Assembly: GCA_963795805.1 (NCBI GenBank)
Contig: CAWCIV010000004.1
Coordinates: 1,302,001-1,366,000, forward strand
Direction of reading: 5' to 3'
DNA: 64,000 nucleotides
Origin: JALYYC01 sp963795805
GTDB lineage: Bacteria; Chloroflexota; Dormibacteria; CF-121
Positions 17,237 through 26,519 of this stretch are shown here, piece after piece (position 1 is the stretch's first letter; every line of letters starts with the position of its first letter). A model generated the notes under the pieces. It was given only the letters and a program-made list of their open reading frames with translations. It was not told where the DNA came from and did no database searches. A program made the translations under genes and the position numbers.

Positions 17237-18067
17237 ATGCCCGGGACCGCCGAGGTCGTTCCCGACCGGGCAGCCGACCGGACAGCCGGACGGGTCGGCC
17301 GCCAGGGCTCCCAACCGATGCTGGTGGCGAGCGACATCCACCGGCACTTCGAAGGGATGCACGCCGTCGACGGGGTCTCGATCGACATTCATCCCGGCCG
17401 GATCACCGGCCTGATTGGACCGAATGGCGCAGGCAAGTCCACCTTCATGGCCGTCCTGGCCGGGACGCTTCCGGCGAGTACGGGCACGATCGTCTTCGAT
17501 GGCCAGGACATCACGCACCTGCCCGCCTACAAGCGAGCCCGCCTCGGGATGGTCCGGACCTTCCAGCTGCCTTCGGAGTTCGCGCGCCTCACCGTGCTCG
17601 AGAACCTGCTGGTCGCGGCACCGCATAACCGGGGCGAATCGCTCTATGGCGCGCTGCTGGGCAAGCGCTACTGGGGCAAGGACGAGGAGCGCCTGGTCGC
17701 GGAGGCTCGCGGCTTGCTCAAGCGCTTCGGGATGACCGCCAAGGAGTCGGATTACGCGGGAGACATGAGTGGGGGCCAGAAGCGCCTGATCGAGATCATG
17801 CGCGCCCTGATGCTGCACCCACGCCTGCTGCTGCTCGACGAGCCGATGTCGGGCGTCCACCCGTCGATCATCGGCGAGATCGCGTCGTATCTCGAGGCTC
17901 TGCGCGACGAGGGCCTCACTATCTGCATGGTCGAGCACGAATTGCACATGGTTGATCGCCTCTGCGACCCGGTGGTCGTGATGGCCCAGGGACGGGTCAT
18001 CGGACGCGGTTCGATGGCTGAACTGAGGCAGCAGCGGGAAGTTGTTGACGCGTACCTTGTCGGTTAG
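17237..18067 (+). CDS. livG: ABC transporter ATP-binding protein, LivG family
   Basis: 276 residues from ATG 17237; GTG 17225, overlapping the livM stop, is an alternative. Walker A GPNGAGKST, Q-loop in RTFQLPSEF, signature DMSGGQKRL (one change from LSGGQ), Walker B LLLLDEPMSG, and H-loop in MVEHELHMV. The insert between Walker A and signature is of LivG length. A 30-residue polar leader precedes the domain. It energises the livKHM importer with LivF. Confidence 0.92.
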   Translation: MPGTAEVVPDRAADRTAGRVGRQGSQPMLVASDIHRHFEGMHAVDGVSIDIHPGRITGLIGPNGAGKSTFMAVLAGTLPASTGTIVFDGQDITHLPAYKRARLGMVRTFQLPSEFARLTVLENLLVAAPHNRGESLYGALLGKRYWGKDEERLVAEARGLLKRFGMTAKESDYAGDMSGGQKRLIEIMRALMLHPRLLLLDEPMSGVHPSIIGEIASYLEALRDEGLTICMVEHELHMVDRLCDPVVVMAQGRVIGRGSMAELRQQREVVDAYLVG

Positions 18068-18138
18068 TCCTGACGCCGGTCGCGGCGCGGCCGGCCCCGA
18101 CGCTGCGGGCGGAGCGGATCACGTCCGGGTATGGCGGC

Positions 18139-18852
18139 GTGCCGGTGGTGCGTGACGTCTCCATCGACGTCGGGCCGGGCGAGGTGGTGGCCATCATCGG
18201 CCCCAACGGCGCGGGCAAGAGCACGCTGCTGAAGAGCCTCGTCGGTATCCTGCGGGTCACTGACGGCCGGATTCTGCTTGGCTCGGACGACGTCACCAAC
18301 CATCCGCCAGAGGAGCTGGCACGCCGGGGAGTCGGCTATGTCCCCCAGGTCAATGACATCTTCGAGCCACTCACGGTCTACGAGAACCTGGAAATGGGCG
18401 GGTACCTGTTGAAGGGCCACGACATCAAGAAGCGCGCCGACGAGGTCATGGCCGTCTTTCCGCAGCTCCCGCCGATGCTGAAGCGCCGAGCGGACAAGCT
18501 CAGCGGGGGCGAGCGCAAGATGCTGGCCATCGCGCGGGTCCTGATGCTGGACCCGCGGGTCCTGATCCTCGACGAGCCGACCGCCAACCTCTCGCCGAAG
18601 CTGGCGAATACGCTCTTGCGCGATCACGTTCGTCGATTGGCGAATCTCGGGAAGGCGGTGTTGTTGGTCGAGCAGCGGGCACGCGCAGCCATGGAGGTGG
18701 CGGCCTGGACGATGGTCCTGGTCTCCGGCTCCACCAGGCTGGAAGGCCGCCCGGGCGAACTCCTCGGGCGCCAGGATTTCGAGGGATTGTTTCTGGGAGC
18801 CGCAACGGGCCATGGCGCGCCCGGCGGCTCGGAGGAGGTCAAGCAACCATGA
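18139..18852 (+). CDS. livF: ABC transporter ATP-binding protein, LivF family (true start upstream)
   Basis: 237 residues from GTG 18139, but the conserved LivF N-terminus (TLRAERITSGYGGVPVV) is encoded in the same frame back to about 18100, so the real start is upstream. No ATG, GTG or TTG exists there; the candidates are CTG 18070 or GTC 18067, which would overlap the livG stop. Walker A GPNGAGKST, signature LSGGERK, Walker B ILILDEPTANLSP and H-loop region are intact. It overlaps the next gene by ATGA. Confidence 0.88.
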   Translation: MPVVRDVSIDVGPGEVVAIIGPNGAGKSTLLKSLVGILRVTDGRILLGSDDVTNHPPEELARRGVGYVPQVNDIFEPLTVYENLEMGGYLLKGHDIKKRADEVMAVFPQLPPMLKRRADKLSGGERKMLAIARVLMLDPRVLILDEPTANLSPKLANTLLRDHVRRLANLGKAVLLVEQRARAAMEVAAWTMVLVSGSTRLEGRPGELLGRQDFEGLFLGAATGHGAPGGSEEVKQP

Positions 18853-19782
18853 AGCTATTGATGTTCCGCGAGGGCAACGAACGCCATCTTGGGGTGGTGC
18901 GCGAGGGCAGTCCGATGAGGTGATCGACGTCAGCCGGCTGGGCAAGGGCAACGGGTCGTCGTCCGCGCCCGCTGACATCCTGGCCCTGATCGAGAGCGGC
19001 GACGAGGGGCTCAAGCGACTGCGCGGGCTGGTGTCTGCGAAGGGGTCAAGCGAGAACGGGTGCGCAAGCTGAGGGACCTGAAGATCCTGTCGCCCCTCGA
19101 CCCGCCGCGGGGCAACATGCTGGCGATCGGTCGCAACTACGAGAAGCACGCGGCGGAGAGCGCCCGAGCCTGGAACGAGCAGGTCAAGCCGCCGACCGTC
19201 TTCACCAAGGCGCAGACGTCGATCACCGGTCCCTACGACGACATCGTCGATCGACCCGACGTATCAGCGACAAGATCGACTGGGAGGTCGAGCTGGGGGT
19301 CGTGATCGGCAAGCCGGGGCGTCGAATATCAAGCGCGAGCGATGCGATGAGCCACGTCTTTGGTTACACGGTCGTCAACGACATCAGCGCCCGCGACATC
19401 CAGAACGGCTGGGGCGGCCAGTTCTTCAAGGGCAAGAGCCTCGATGCCTCCTCGCCGGTCGGGCCCTGGGTCGTGACCGCCGACGAGATCCCCGATGTCC
19501 AGAATCTCCGGGTCACGCTGCGCGTCAATGGCGCAGACCAAGCAGGACGGCAACACGCGAGGACATGATCAACTCGGTGCAGCAGCTGATCGTCTGGCTG
19601 TCGGTCGGGCATGACGCTTCCTGTCGGGAAACCTGATCGCGACCGGCACGCCCGATGGCGTCGGCTTCGCCCGCACGCCCCCGGAATTCCTGAAGGCGGG
19701 CGACATCATCGAGACCGAGGTCGAGAAGGTCGGGCTATTGCGGAACCGGATGGTCGCGGCGCAAGTGCTCGCGAAGCACTAG
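18849..19782 (+). pseudogene. Fumarylacetoacetate hydrolase-family protein, multiply frameshifted
   Basis: The whole family pattern can be read, but only across about five frame changes, near 18915, 19040, 19262, 19537 and 19612. Pieces in order: MKLLMFREGNERHLGVVREG, DEVIDVSRLG, KILSPLDPPRGNMLAIGRNY, KIDWEVELGVVIGKPGR, VFGYTVVNDISARDIQ, GKSLDASSPVGPWVVT and LIATGTPDGVGFARTPPEFL. These include the metal-binding E-x-E and the GTPxGVG motif. FAH enzymes hydrolyse or decarboxylate oxo-acids of aromatic catabolism. ATGA coupling to livF suggests it handled the imported substrate. Either a decaying gene or locally poor sequence. Confidence 0.8.
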
Positions 19783-19807
19783 CTGAACAGTGTCGTAAAC
19801 AGGGTCC

Positions 19808-21445
19808 GTGTGCGTGCAGTCGCGTACCGTGGTGACGCGCGGCTTCGACAATGCGGGTCGCTTCACCTCAGTTCAAGACTGGTTAAGCAACACGACGACA
19901 TTCGGGTACGACGTCAACTCCAACCTGACCACTGAGACCCTGCCGGCAGCTGCCGGGGTGGTGGACACGTTCACGTTTGATGCCGGCGACCGTCTCATGG
20001 GGATCGCTGACAAGAAGGGCAAGACGTCCCTATTTGCTGCCACATATACCAGGGACAATGCCAATCAGCTGGCCTCCGACTCCACGCAGCCGTCGAGTAC
20101 AAAGGCCTACAAGTACACGACGCTCAACCAGGTCTGTTATGCGGGGTCAGCGTCGACCAGCGCCTGCGCCTCTCCCCCAAGCGGTTCGCTTCCGTATAAG
20201 TATGACACCGCCGACAATCTCACTCAGATCGGAACAACGCAGCAGGCGTTAAACAATGCCGATGAGCTGTGCTGGACAGCAAGCACCAGTGGCACCTGTG
20301 CCGTGCCTCCATCGGGCGCTACGACCTACCTGTACGACACTCGAGGCAACCGAACCAAGGTCACGCCGGCGTCAGGTGGCGCAACCACCTTGTCATACGA
20401 TCAGGCTAACCGCTTAACCGCATTCGGTACGTCGGCCACCTACGCTTATAACGGAGGTGGCTTACGAATGAGCAGAACTGTTAGTGCTACGACGAGCCAG
20501 TACGCTTGGGATCTTGCTGGCAGCGTCCCATTGCTTCTGAAGGATGGGGCTATCAACTACATCTTTGGGCCAGGCGCAGAACCGTTGGAGCAGGTTAACG
20601 GTTCAACAGCCCTATGGCTGCACCACGACCAGGTAGGCAGCACCCGGTTGGTCACCAGCAGCTCGGGATCGAACGTGGCCAGCTACACATTTGACCCGTA
20701 CGGCAACCTCACGTCGAGCACTGGCACGATCGCGAATCCGCTCAGATTTGGAGGCCAATATCTCGACACTGAGTCGGGCTTCTACTACCTGCGTGCGCGA
20801 TACTACGACCCGGCCACCGGCCAATTTATCTCCAGAGATCCTGAAATGACGTCGACCCGGCAGCCTTACGCCTATGTATACGGCAACCCGGTCAACTCGA
20901 CGGATCCGAGTGGCCTCTGCTCCGTCGGGCCTATTGGACTCCCGTTTGGGGGATCGGGAAACTGCATTAATTCGGCTGGCGTCGGAGCCAGTGCATCGAC
21001 GGAAGCCGGGCTGTTTTCCAAGGGAGGTGCTGGCTCCCTCGGCGCCGGCGTGGGTTACTTTGGCGGCTCCGGAAAACTTGGGGGCTTTGGTAGTGCGGGT
21101 GGGTTCTATGGTGGGCCTGGCCAGGGCGCTGCAGCCCCCTCATGTGCCGATGGAAGCACACCCGTTGGAGGGAATCATTTCGCATTAGGTGCTGAGGTCG
21201 AGGCAGGACCGAACGTGTGGATCTCGAACGCCCGTCATGCCTCGGACCTCGAAGGTAATGCTTCTGTATTCAACTTCAACCTTCAAGCTCCGTTCGTACG
21301 CGGCATCTCGGCTCAATTGTCAGTAGCTAAGAGTGGTATCTGGCAAGCCTCGCTCGGCATCCCGGGCGTCGCGGGGCCCAACATGGGCTTAGGAGCGAGC
21401 GCATACGACACGTCCACAAAGTCAATTGGGGATAGGTTCCCGTAA
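19808..21445 (+). CDS. C-terminal part of an RHS/YD-repeat protein with variable tip
   Basis: 545 residues from GTG 19808, with an in-frame stop just upstream and no signal peptide, so it is the 3' part of what is normally a much larger surface protein. Degenerate YD repeats run through residues 1-290 (for example FDNAGRFTSVQDW, YDTRGNRTKVTP). The RHS core follows with GQYLDTESGFYYLRARYYDPATG and FISRDP, then NPVNSTDPSG, the usual boundary of a polymorphic toxin tip. The remaining about 180 residues are Gly/Ala-rich and then mixed, with no toxin family recognised. Base composition is visibly less GC-rich than neighbouring genes, suggesting acquisition. Confidence 0.85.
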   Translation: MCVQSRTVVTRGFDNAGRFTSVQDWLSNTTTFGYDVNSNLTTETLPAAAGVVDTFTFDAGDRLMGIADKKGKTSLFAATYTRDNANQLASDSTQPSSTKAYKYTTLNQVCYAGSASTSACASPPSGSLPYKYDTADNLTQIGTTQQALNNADELCWTASTSGTCAVPPSGATTYLYDTRGNRTKVTPASGGATTLSYDQANRLTAFGTSATYAYNGGGLRMSRTVSATTSQYAWDLAGSVPLLLKDGAINYIFGPGAEPLEQVNGSTALWLHHDQVGSTRLVTSSSGSNVASYTFDPYGNLTSSTGTIANPLRFGGQYLDTESGFYYLRARYYDPATGQFISRDPEMTSTRQPYAYVYGNPVNSTDPSGLCSVGPIGLPFGGSGNCINSAGVGASASTEAGLFSKGGAGSLGAGVGYFGGSGKLGGFGSAGGFYGGPGQGAAAPSCADGSTPVGGNHFALGAEVEAGPNVWISNARHASDLEGNASVFNFNLQAPFVRGISAQLSVAKSGIWQASLGIPGVAGPNMGLGASAYDTSTKSIGDRFP

Positions 21446-21447
21446 TC

Positions 21448-21882
21448 GTGGCAAGTCTCGCCGCTGTAGCCCTATCGATCATTTCAGCGACCTTTTTTGG
21501 ATTGCTGGCAATGGACGTTGCCGGACTCACTCGCGGACTCGCCCGCAACGGGAGCCGGCTTACGCTGGGCTTGCCAGGCCGCTGGATGGATAACTGGACG
21601 CTCACAAGGAGCGGCCTGCGTCTTCTCGCTGGGGGTGCTTGCGCCGAGTTCGTTTACCTGGTCCTTGCCGTGCTCCGTTGGGCTACCAAGGGGCCGCACG
21701 GTATCGTTTCAATCGGTGGCGTCGCAGCAATGATTATCTTCCTGCTAACTTTGCTGGGCGGCTACACTTTTGCAAGGGCCAAGCGTAGAGTGGTACCGCT
21801 TTGGGGTTTGATAGTCACAGTGGTCCTCCTGCCCACGCTACTCCTCAGCGTATGGACGGTCGCCGCGTTGGGCATTGATTAG
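21448..21882 (+). CDS. Small membrane protein next to RHS tip (candidate immunity protein)
   Basis: 144 residues from GTG 21448, two bases after the RHS stop. Four hydrophobic segments are visible (about 5-24, 56-76, 89-106 and 119-138). No known family is recognised. Position directly downstream of a polymorphic-toxin-type tip is where cognate immunity genes lie, so an immunity function is inferred from context only. It could instead be a hitch-hiking fragment of the same acquired segment. Confidence 0.55.
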   Translation: MASLAAVALSIISATFFGLLAMDVAGLTRGLARNGSRLTLGLPGRWMDNWTLTRSGLRLLAGGACAEFVYLVLAVLRWATKGPHGIVSIGGVAAMIIFLLTLLGGYTFARAKRRVVPLWGLIVTVVLLPTLLLSVWTVAALGID

Positions 21883-22193
21883 CGGAATAGATGATCGATC
21901 CGAACTAGCGTATTGATGTGTGGAATTCGGCTGCCTCGCCCTGCCGCGGGTACGCGAAAAAAGAAGGCGTACCTTTACGCTTCGTCCATTCCTGCCCTGA
22001 TGAAGCAGCTGGGCATGCCTGACCTTCACCTCTGCGCGGGACTAGTGTGCGGAGTCGTGTCGCTTATCGCTTTCTCGGAGCCAGGAGCGGTGCTCCGACG
22101 ACGTCCTCCCGCATTTGACCTACCCAGGGACAAGTGATCTCGGGCATTTGGGCCGATTGGCAGACGTGATGATATCGAGCAACATCCGCGGCG
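21883..22193. other. Gene-poor stretch in the RHS patch
   Basis: This 311-base interval holds only short overlapping frames without a ribosome site or recognisable domain. Composition is like the RHS gene (less GC-rich). I see no repeat, tRNA or hairpin of note. It may be a decayed gene between the membrane protein and the DUF4279-like gene. Confidence 0.4.
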
Positions 22194-22662
22194 ATGCCGC
22201 AAGGTGATTTGGTGGCGGATGCTAGCCTCGAACGCAATCTTGCCGACCTAACGATTCTGAGTTCTGTCCGGTCGCCGGAAGACCTTGCCACAGCCGTCGG
22301 GTTGTCAAGTGATCGGTCTTGGAGAATGGGTGAGAGAGTTGGGCAGCGCTCGGGTGCACTCCATAAGTACAACGGCATCAGCTATGAGTCGCGATTGCCT
22401 CCTCAACTAGGCCTACGAGAGCATTTGGACGATCTGATCAGGACGCTGTACCCGGTTTCGAACAAAATGGCAAAGCTCAGCGCTGAGAGGTAGGGTTTGG
22501 CTCTATCATCAGGGTCGAGCTGAGATGTTGGGGTTAGATCTGTCTCCGGAGCAACTCAGCTTCATAGCCATCTACGAGCGGGTTTGGCCTTGGATTCTTA
22601 CTGTTTGGGAACGGCACCGACTCCATAGGCGATTCCTGGCTAGTCGATGGCGCGGCGCCTGA
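22194..22662 (+). CDS. DUF4279-like protein (one frameshift)
   Basis: About 155 residues if the frame is shifted near 22492, where a TAG interrupts. The first part shows the DUF4279 pattern: strand LADLTILSSV, then SPEDLATAVGLSSDRSWRMGERVG, then LREHLDDLIRTLYP. The second frame supplies the expected end, LGLDLSPEQLSFIAIYERVW. DUF4279 proteins are small and often sit beside contact-dependent or RHS toxins, where an immunity role is suspected. The last bases overlap the convergent ABC permease gene. The family call rests on pattern only. Confidence 0.5.
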
Positions 22663-23446
22663 AGCCCCTGACGCCGACGTACGTAAACGCGACCAGTGCG
22701 ACCGTCAGCAGGAGTAAGGCCACCCAGGTCGTCATGTGCGGCCCGTTTGGGATCAGGGAGGCGCGAATGCCCTCGCTGACGTACGTGATGGGGTTGAAGA
22801 GGGTGACGACCTGGAACCAGGGCAGGTGACTCAGTGATGGCCACGGGTACTGCGTGCAGCCGGTGAAGATGAGCGGCGTGAGGACAACGGCGAACATGAT
22901 GTTGATACGGCTCGGCGGGGTCAGGGTCCCGAGCACCAGGCCGAGCGCACCACCCGCGAGCGCGCCCAGGACAAAGAAGACGACTAGCAACGGGAGCCGT
23001 CCCAGGTCGAAGGGGACACTGCCCAGCACGACGTAACCGACCGGGAACATGATGAGGCCGGCGATCCATGCCCGGATCGCCGCAAAGACGACCTTTTCGA
23101 TGGCCACAAACGACGTCGGAATTGGCGCCAGCAGTCGATCTTCGATCTCCTTAGTGAAGGAGAACTCAAAGACGAGCGGGAAGGCGACCGCCTGCACAGC
23201 GGTCAGCATCAACGTCATCGCGACGATGCCGGGAAAGAGTTGCGAGGCGTAGCCAGGTCGTGTGAAGCCGAGGTCGCTCAGAACGCGGCCAAAGACAAAC
23301 AGCATAAAGAGGGGCTGCAGGATCACCTGCGCGAGAAACACGGGCAACTCCCGGAGTGTGACCGTGATATCGCGATTCAGGATCGCGCCAAAGACGGACA
23401 GGTAGTCTGCCGACGGTCGCTGCTGCGTGCTCACGGCGGCCGCCAT
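22640..23446 (-). CDS. ABC-2 type exporter permease (DrrB-like)
   Basis: 268 residues with six hydrophobic segments and the ABC-2 pattern: an N-terminal RDITVTLRELPVFLAQVILQPLFMLFVFG, then KEIEDRLLAPIPTSFVAIEKVV (the coupling region), and IFTGCTQYPWPSL before the last helices. It pairs with the ATPase encoded immediately upstream (ATGA overlap at 23446). Such two-gene exporters move drugs, lipids or polysaccharide precursors; the cargo is unknown. Confidence 0.88.
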   Translation of the reverse strand: MAAAVSTQQRPSADYLSVFGAILNRDITVTLRELPVFLAQVILQPLFMLFVFGRVLSDLGFTRPGYASQLFPGIVAMTLMLTAVQAVAFPLVFEFSFTKEIEDRLLAPIPTSFVAIEKVVFAAIRAWIAGLIMFPVGYVVLGSVPFDLGRLPLLVVFFVLGALAGGALGLVLGTLTPPSRINIMFAVVLTPLIFTGCTQYPWPSLSHLPWFQVVTLFNPITYVSEGIRASLIPNGPHMTTWVALLLLTVALVAFTYVGVRGFRRRAID

Positions 23447-24547
23447 CAGCGGAGGGCCCGGCCGGTGAGATGGATGAAGACGTCCTCGAGGGACGGCTTG
23501 CCGATGGCCAGTTCCTGCAGCTCTGCGCCGGCATCGGTCACCACCCGCGCGACCGGCGCGACCAGGGCCGCGGCCTCGACGTTGAGATAGAGGCGAAGTC
23601 GAAGCGGGCCACTGGTATCTGGACTGAGCGGCGGGGCGGCTCCAGCAGGCGGTCCACCCATCATTGCTCCGAACGGCCCGCCCATCCCTGGAGGCGCGCC
23701 GCCGGGCGTCTTCGTCACGCGCTCGATCTTTTCCACGCCGGCAAGCCCGCCCAGGGCCGTGACAATTCGCTCACGGTCGGCCTCGTTCGTCTTGATGCCG
23801 ACCTCGAGCGTGTTCTTGCCCGGGACCGTCGCCGTCAGGGCGGCCGGGGTGTCAAGCGAGAGGATTTTGCCGTGATCCATGATGCCGACCCGCTCGCACA
23901 GTTCGGTCGCCTCGTCCATATCGTGGGTGGTGAGGATCATCGTGACGCCGCGGCTCGCGCATCTCACGGATCCGGTCCCAGACGAATAGGCGGGCCTGCG
24001 GATCGAGGCCGGTGGTCGGCTCGTCGAGGAAGAGCACGTCGGGCTCGTGCATCAGGGCCCTGGCGATCATGATCCGCTGCGACTGGCCCCCCGAGAAGAA
24101 ATCAACCTTGTCATCGGCACGGTCGGCGAGTCCGAACTGGTCGACCAGTTGCTGGGCGCGCTGCCGCCGCTCCTCGGCGGGGATGCCGTGGTAGGCGGCA
24201 TGGAAGAGCAGGTTCTGCCGAGCAGAGAGCGACCGGTCGAGATTCGACCGCTGCGGGACGACACCGACATGGCGCCGAGCCGAGACTGGATCGCGGGTCA
24301 CGTCAATGCCGGCGATCGTCGCCCGACCGCTCGTTGGCTTGACCCTCGTGGTGAGGACGCCGACGGTCGTCGTCTTGCCGGCCCCGTTGGGACCGAGGAG
24401 GCCGAAAACCTCGCCCCGATGGACCTCAAAGGACACGCCGTCGACGGCGTTCACCGGCCGCTTCGGATACCGCTTGACCAGGTTTTCAACCATCACCGGC
24501 GTCGCCGCCGACGACGCTCGGGAGATCGGTTCTGCCACTACCTGCAT
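23446..24547 (-). CDS. ABC exporter ATP-binding protein (DrrA-like, one frameshift)
   Basis: About 365 residues across one frame change near 23955. The first frame holds Walker A GPNGAGKTT, signature FSGGQSQR and Walker B VLFLDEPTTGLDPQA; the second resumes with MILTTHDMDEATELCERVGIMDHGKI, containing the H-loop. A C-terminal regulatory domain of DrrA type follows, with an unusual Gly/Pro/Met-rich insert (about 70 residues before the end) and the typical PSLEDVFIHLTGRALR ending. It powers the following permease. Confidence 0.85.
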
Positions 24548-24600
24548 GCGCGAGGAGTCATCCTAACCGGATTCGGCGTTTTCTGCCATCATGATCGGCG

Positions 24601-24798
24601 ATGGGCCACCCATGGATCCTGCTGATCATCGTGCTGGCCATCGTCCTGATCATTTTCGGCCCCGGAAAGCTATCGCAACTCGGCGGGGCGGTTGGCAAGT
24701 CGATCCGGGACTTCCGCAAGTCCTCGAGCGGCGCCGACGAACCGGTCAGCCCCCGGGATAACGGAACGTCGTCGAAGCCCGGCAGCGGTCCGGCCTAG
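24601..24798 (+). CDS. tatA: Twin-arginine translocase subunit TatA/TatE
   Basis: 65 residues. A single N-terminal membrane helix (HPWILLIIVLAIVLIIFGPGKL) contains the FGPGKL hinge, followed by the amphipathic helix LSQLGGAVGKSIRDFRKSSS and a polar tail, the exact TatA layout. TatA oligomers form the protein-conducting element for folded, RR-signal proteins; the substrate-binding lipoprotein at 40003 is one likely client here. It stands alone between two divergent/convergent ABC operons; tatC is not in the window. Confidence 0.93.
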   Translation: MGHPWILLIIVLAIVLIIFGPGKLSQLGGAVGKSIRDFRKSSSGADEPVSPRDNGTSSKPGSGPA

Positions 24799-25585
24799 CC
24801 GAACTTTTTCTGCGCGTCGCTTCGGTAGGCGCGGGCCGCCAGTGCAAGCAGGACGACCGACCACCCGAGGACCCAGGCCACGGCCGCGAGGCGGCTTTCG
24901 TCGCCCGCGCCCACGGTGATCCATCCCAGCTGGCCTTCGTGATAGAGCGGCAGGTACTTCGCGATGCTCCGGATGAAGTCGGGAAGCTGGCTGAGCGGAA
25001 TGAAGAGACCGGAGGCGAATGCGACCGGCAGATAAACGAGGCTTGCCACCGCGGGCGACGAATTCGGACTGGCACCGTAACCGATCGATAATCCAAGCCC
25101 CAGCATCGGCAGGCAGCCGAAAACCAGCCAGGCCAGAAGCGCGAACCAGGTGCCGAGCGCCATGTGGACGCCGCCGACTGCCGCCACGATGAACAGCCCG
25201 ATGAGCGAAATCAGCGAGAGCCCGAGCCCGCCGACCACATTTCCGAGGATCGCGATGAACGGCGGGAGCGGGGTCGGCTGCTGCAGCAGATCGAACTTCC
25301 GTCCGCGCTGGGTCGCGATGCCAATGCCGACGTTGTAGACCACGACGTTGCTGACCGCGTAGGTGCCCAGCGAGGCGAGGATGAAGGCGCCGATCTCGAT
25401 CGCCGCCACTGCGTCTTGCCAACATTGGGTAGGCCGAAGAAGAAGAAAAACATGATCGGCAAGAAGACGGAAATCGCGACGAAGCCAAGCTGCCGCGAGT
25501 AGACGATCAGCACGGACCTGACCTGGCTCACCATCATCCGTCCGAGCGGAGCTACCTCGGCCGGCGGCGCCGTTACCTGGCTCAT
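24795..25585 (-). CDS. ABC-2 type exporter permease (one frameshift)
   Basis: About 263 residues over a frame change near 25420. The N-terminal frame gives SVLIVYSRQLGFVAISVFLPIMFFFFFGLPNVG; the second gives IGAFILASLGTYAVSNVVVYNVG, IATQRGRKFDLLQQPTPLPPFI (coupling helix) and five further hydrophobic segments, ending in a Lys-rich tail. It is coupled to the ATPase gene upstream through overlap at 25582-25585. It forms a second exporter beside the one at 22640-24547, on the other side of tatA. Confidence 0.82.
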
Positions 25586-26499
25586 GCCACCTGGCCCGCG
25601 GCAGAATGCGCGGTGAGGGCAAGGAACGCCTCTTCCAGGTCGGCACCGACCACCTCGAGATCTCGAAGCCCGATCCCGTCGGAGAACAGGGCCCGAAGGA
25701 TTTCCTCGGGCTTGTTGCTCAGCAGGCTAACGTGGTCATCTTCGATCTGCAAATGCGTTACCGGCAGCGCAGCGAAGTCGGTCTTCGTCATCTTGCGGTC
25801 ACTGGTGAAGCGAACCCGTTTGCCGGCGACCTGCGACTTGATCTGTGCCGGCGTCGCGTCGGCGATGATGACGCCGCGGTCGATGACCACGATCCGCTCC
25901 GCCAGGAGCATCCGCCTCCTCCAGGTAATGGGTCGTCAAGCAGGATCGTCTTTCCGCCGCGGAAGAACTCGCGGATGCTGTCGATGAAGGCGCGGCGGGC
26001 TTCGACGTCCATCCCCACGGTGGGTTCGTCGAGGAAGATGACATCCGGGTCGCCGCAGACCGCCAGCGCGTAGTAGACGCGCTGCTTCTGCCCGCCGGAG
26101 AGTTGTTCGATCTTCCGGTCCGCCATGTCGTCCAGGCCGGCCAGTCCGAGGGCGCGGTCAAGTGAGAGGGGATGCGGGATAGTAGGAGCGAAAGAGGTCG
26201 ACGATCTCCCGGACCTTCAGCACGTCATTGATGCCGGATTCCTGGAGCATCACCCCGCAACGGCTCCGTGCCCGCCGGTCGGCCGGCTCGAGCCCGAACA
26301 GTCGGGCCTTGCCGGTGGTCACTCTGCGCAGGCCAAGCATGAGGCTGATCGCGGTCGTCTTCCCGGCCCCGTTGGGTCCGAGGATCGCGACCATCTGGCC
26401 AGCCGGTATGGCGAGGTCGGTCGACTTCAGGGCCTCGACCGCTCCATAGCGTTTCGAAGCCGAGATGAGCTCCACAATCGCTTCGGACACCACCGTCAT
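25582..26499 (-). pseudogene. ABC exporter ATP-binding protein (at least two frameshifts)
   Basis: Readable across frame changes near 26160 and 25925. Start ATG 26499. Pieces: Walker A GPNGAGKTT with ISLMLGLRRVTTGKARLFGL, then DMADRKIEQLSGGQKQRVYYALAVCGDPDVIFLDEPTVGMD (signature and Walker B), then ERIVVIDRGVIIADATPAQIKSQV and a C-terminal domain ending LEEAFLALTAHSA. The H-loop region THYLEEAD is preserved in one frame. Function is energising the adjacent permease. Possibly intact in the organism. Confidence 0.75.
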
Positions 26500-26519
26500 C
26501 GTAGTCTGGCAGGGCCACG

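Noticed and set aside
21913..22137. Short frame between the RHS-linked genes
   Set aside because: No ribosome site, no recognisable domain, and composition suggests random open frame in a gene-poor stretch.
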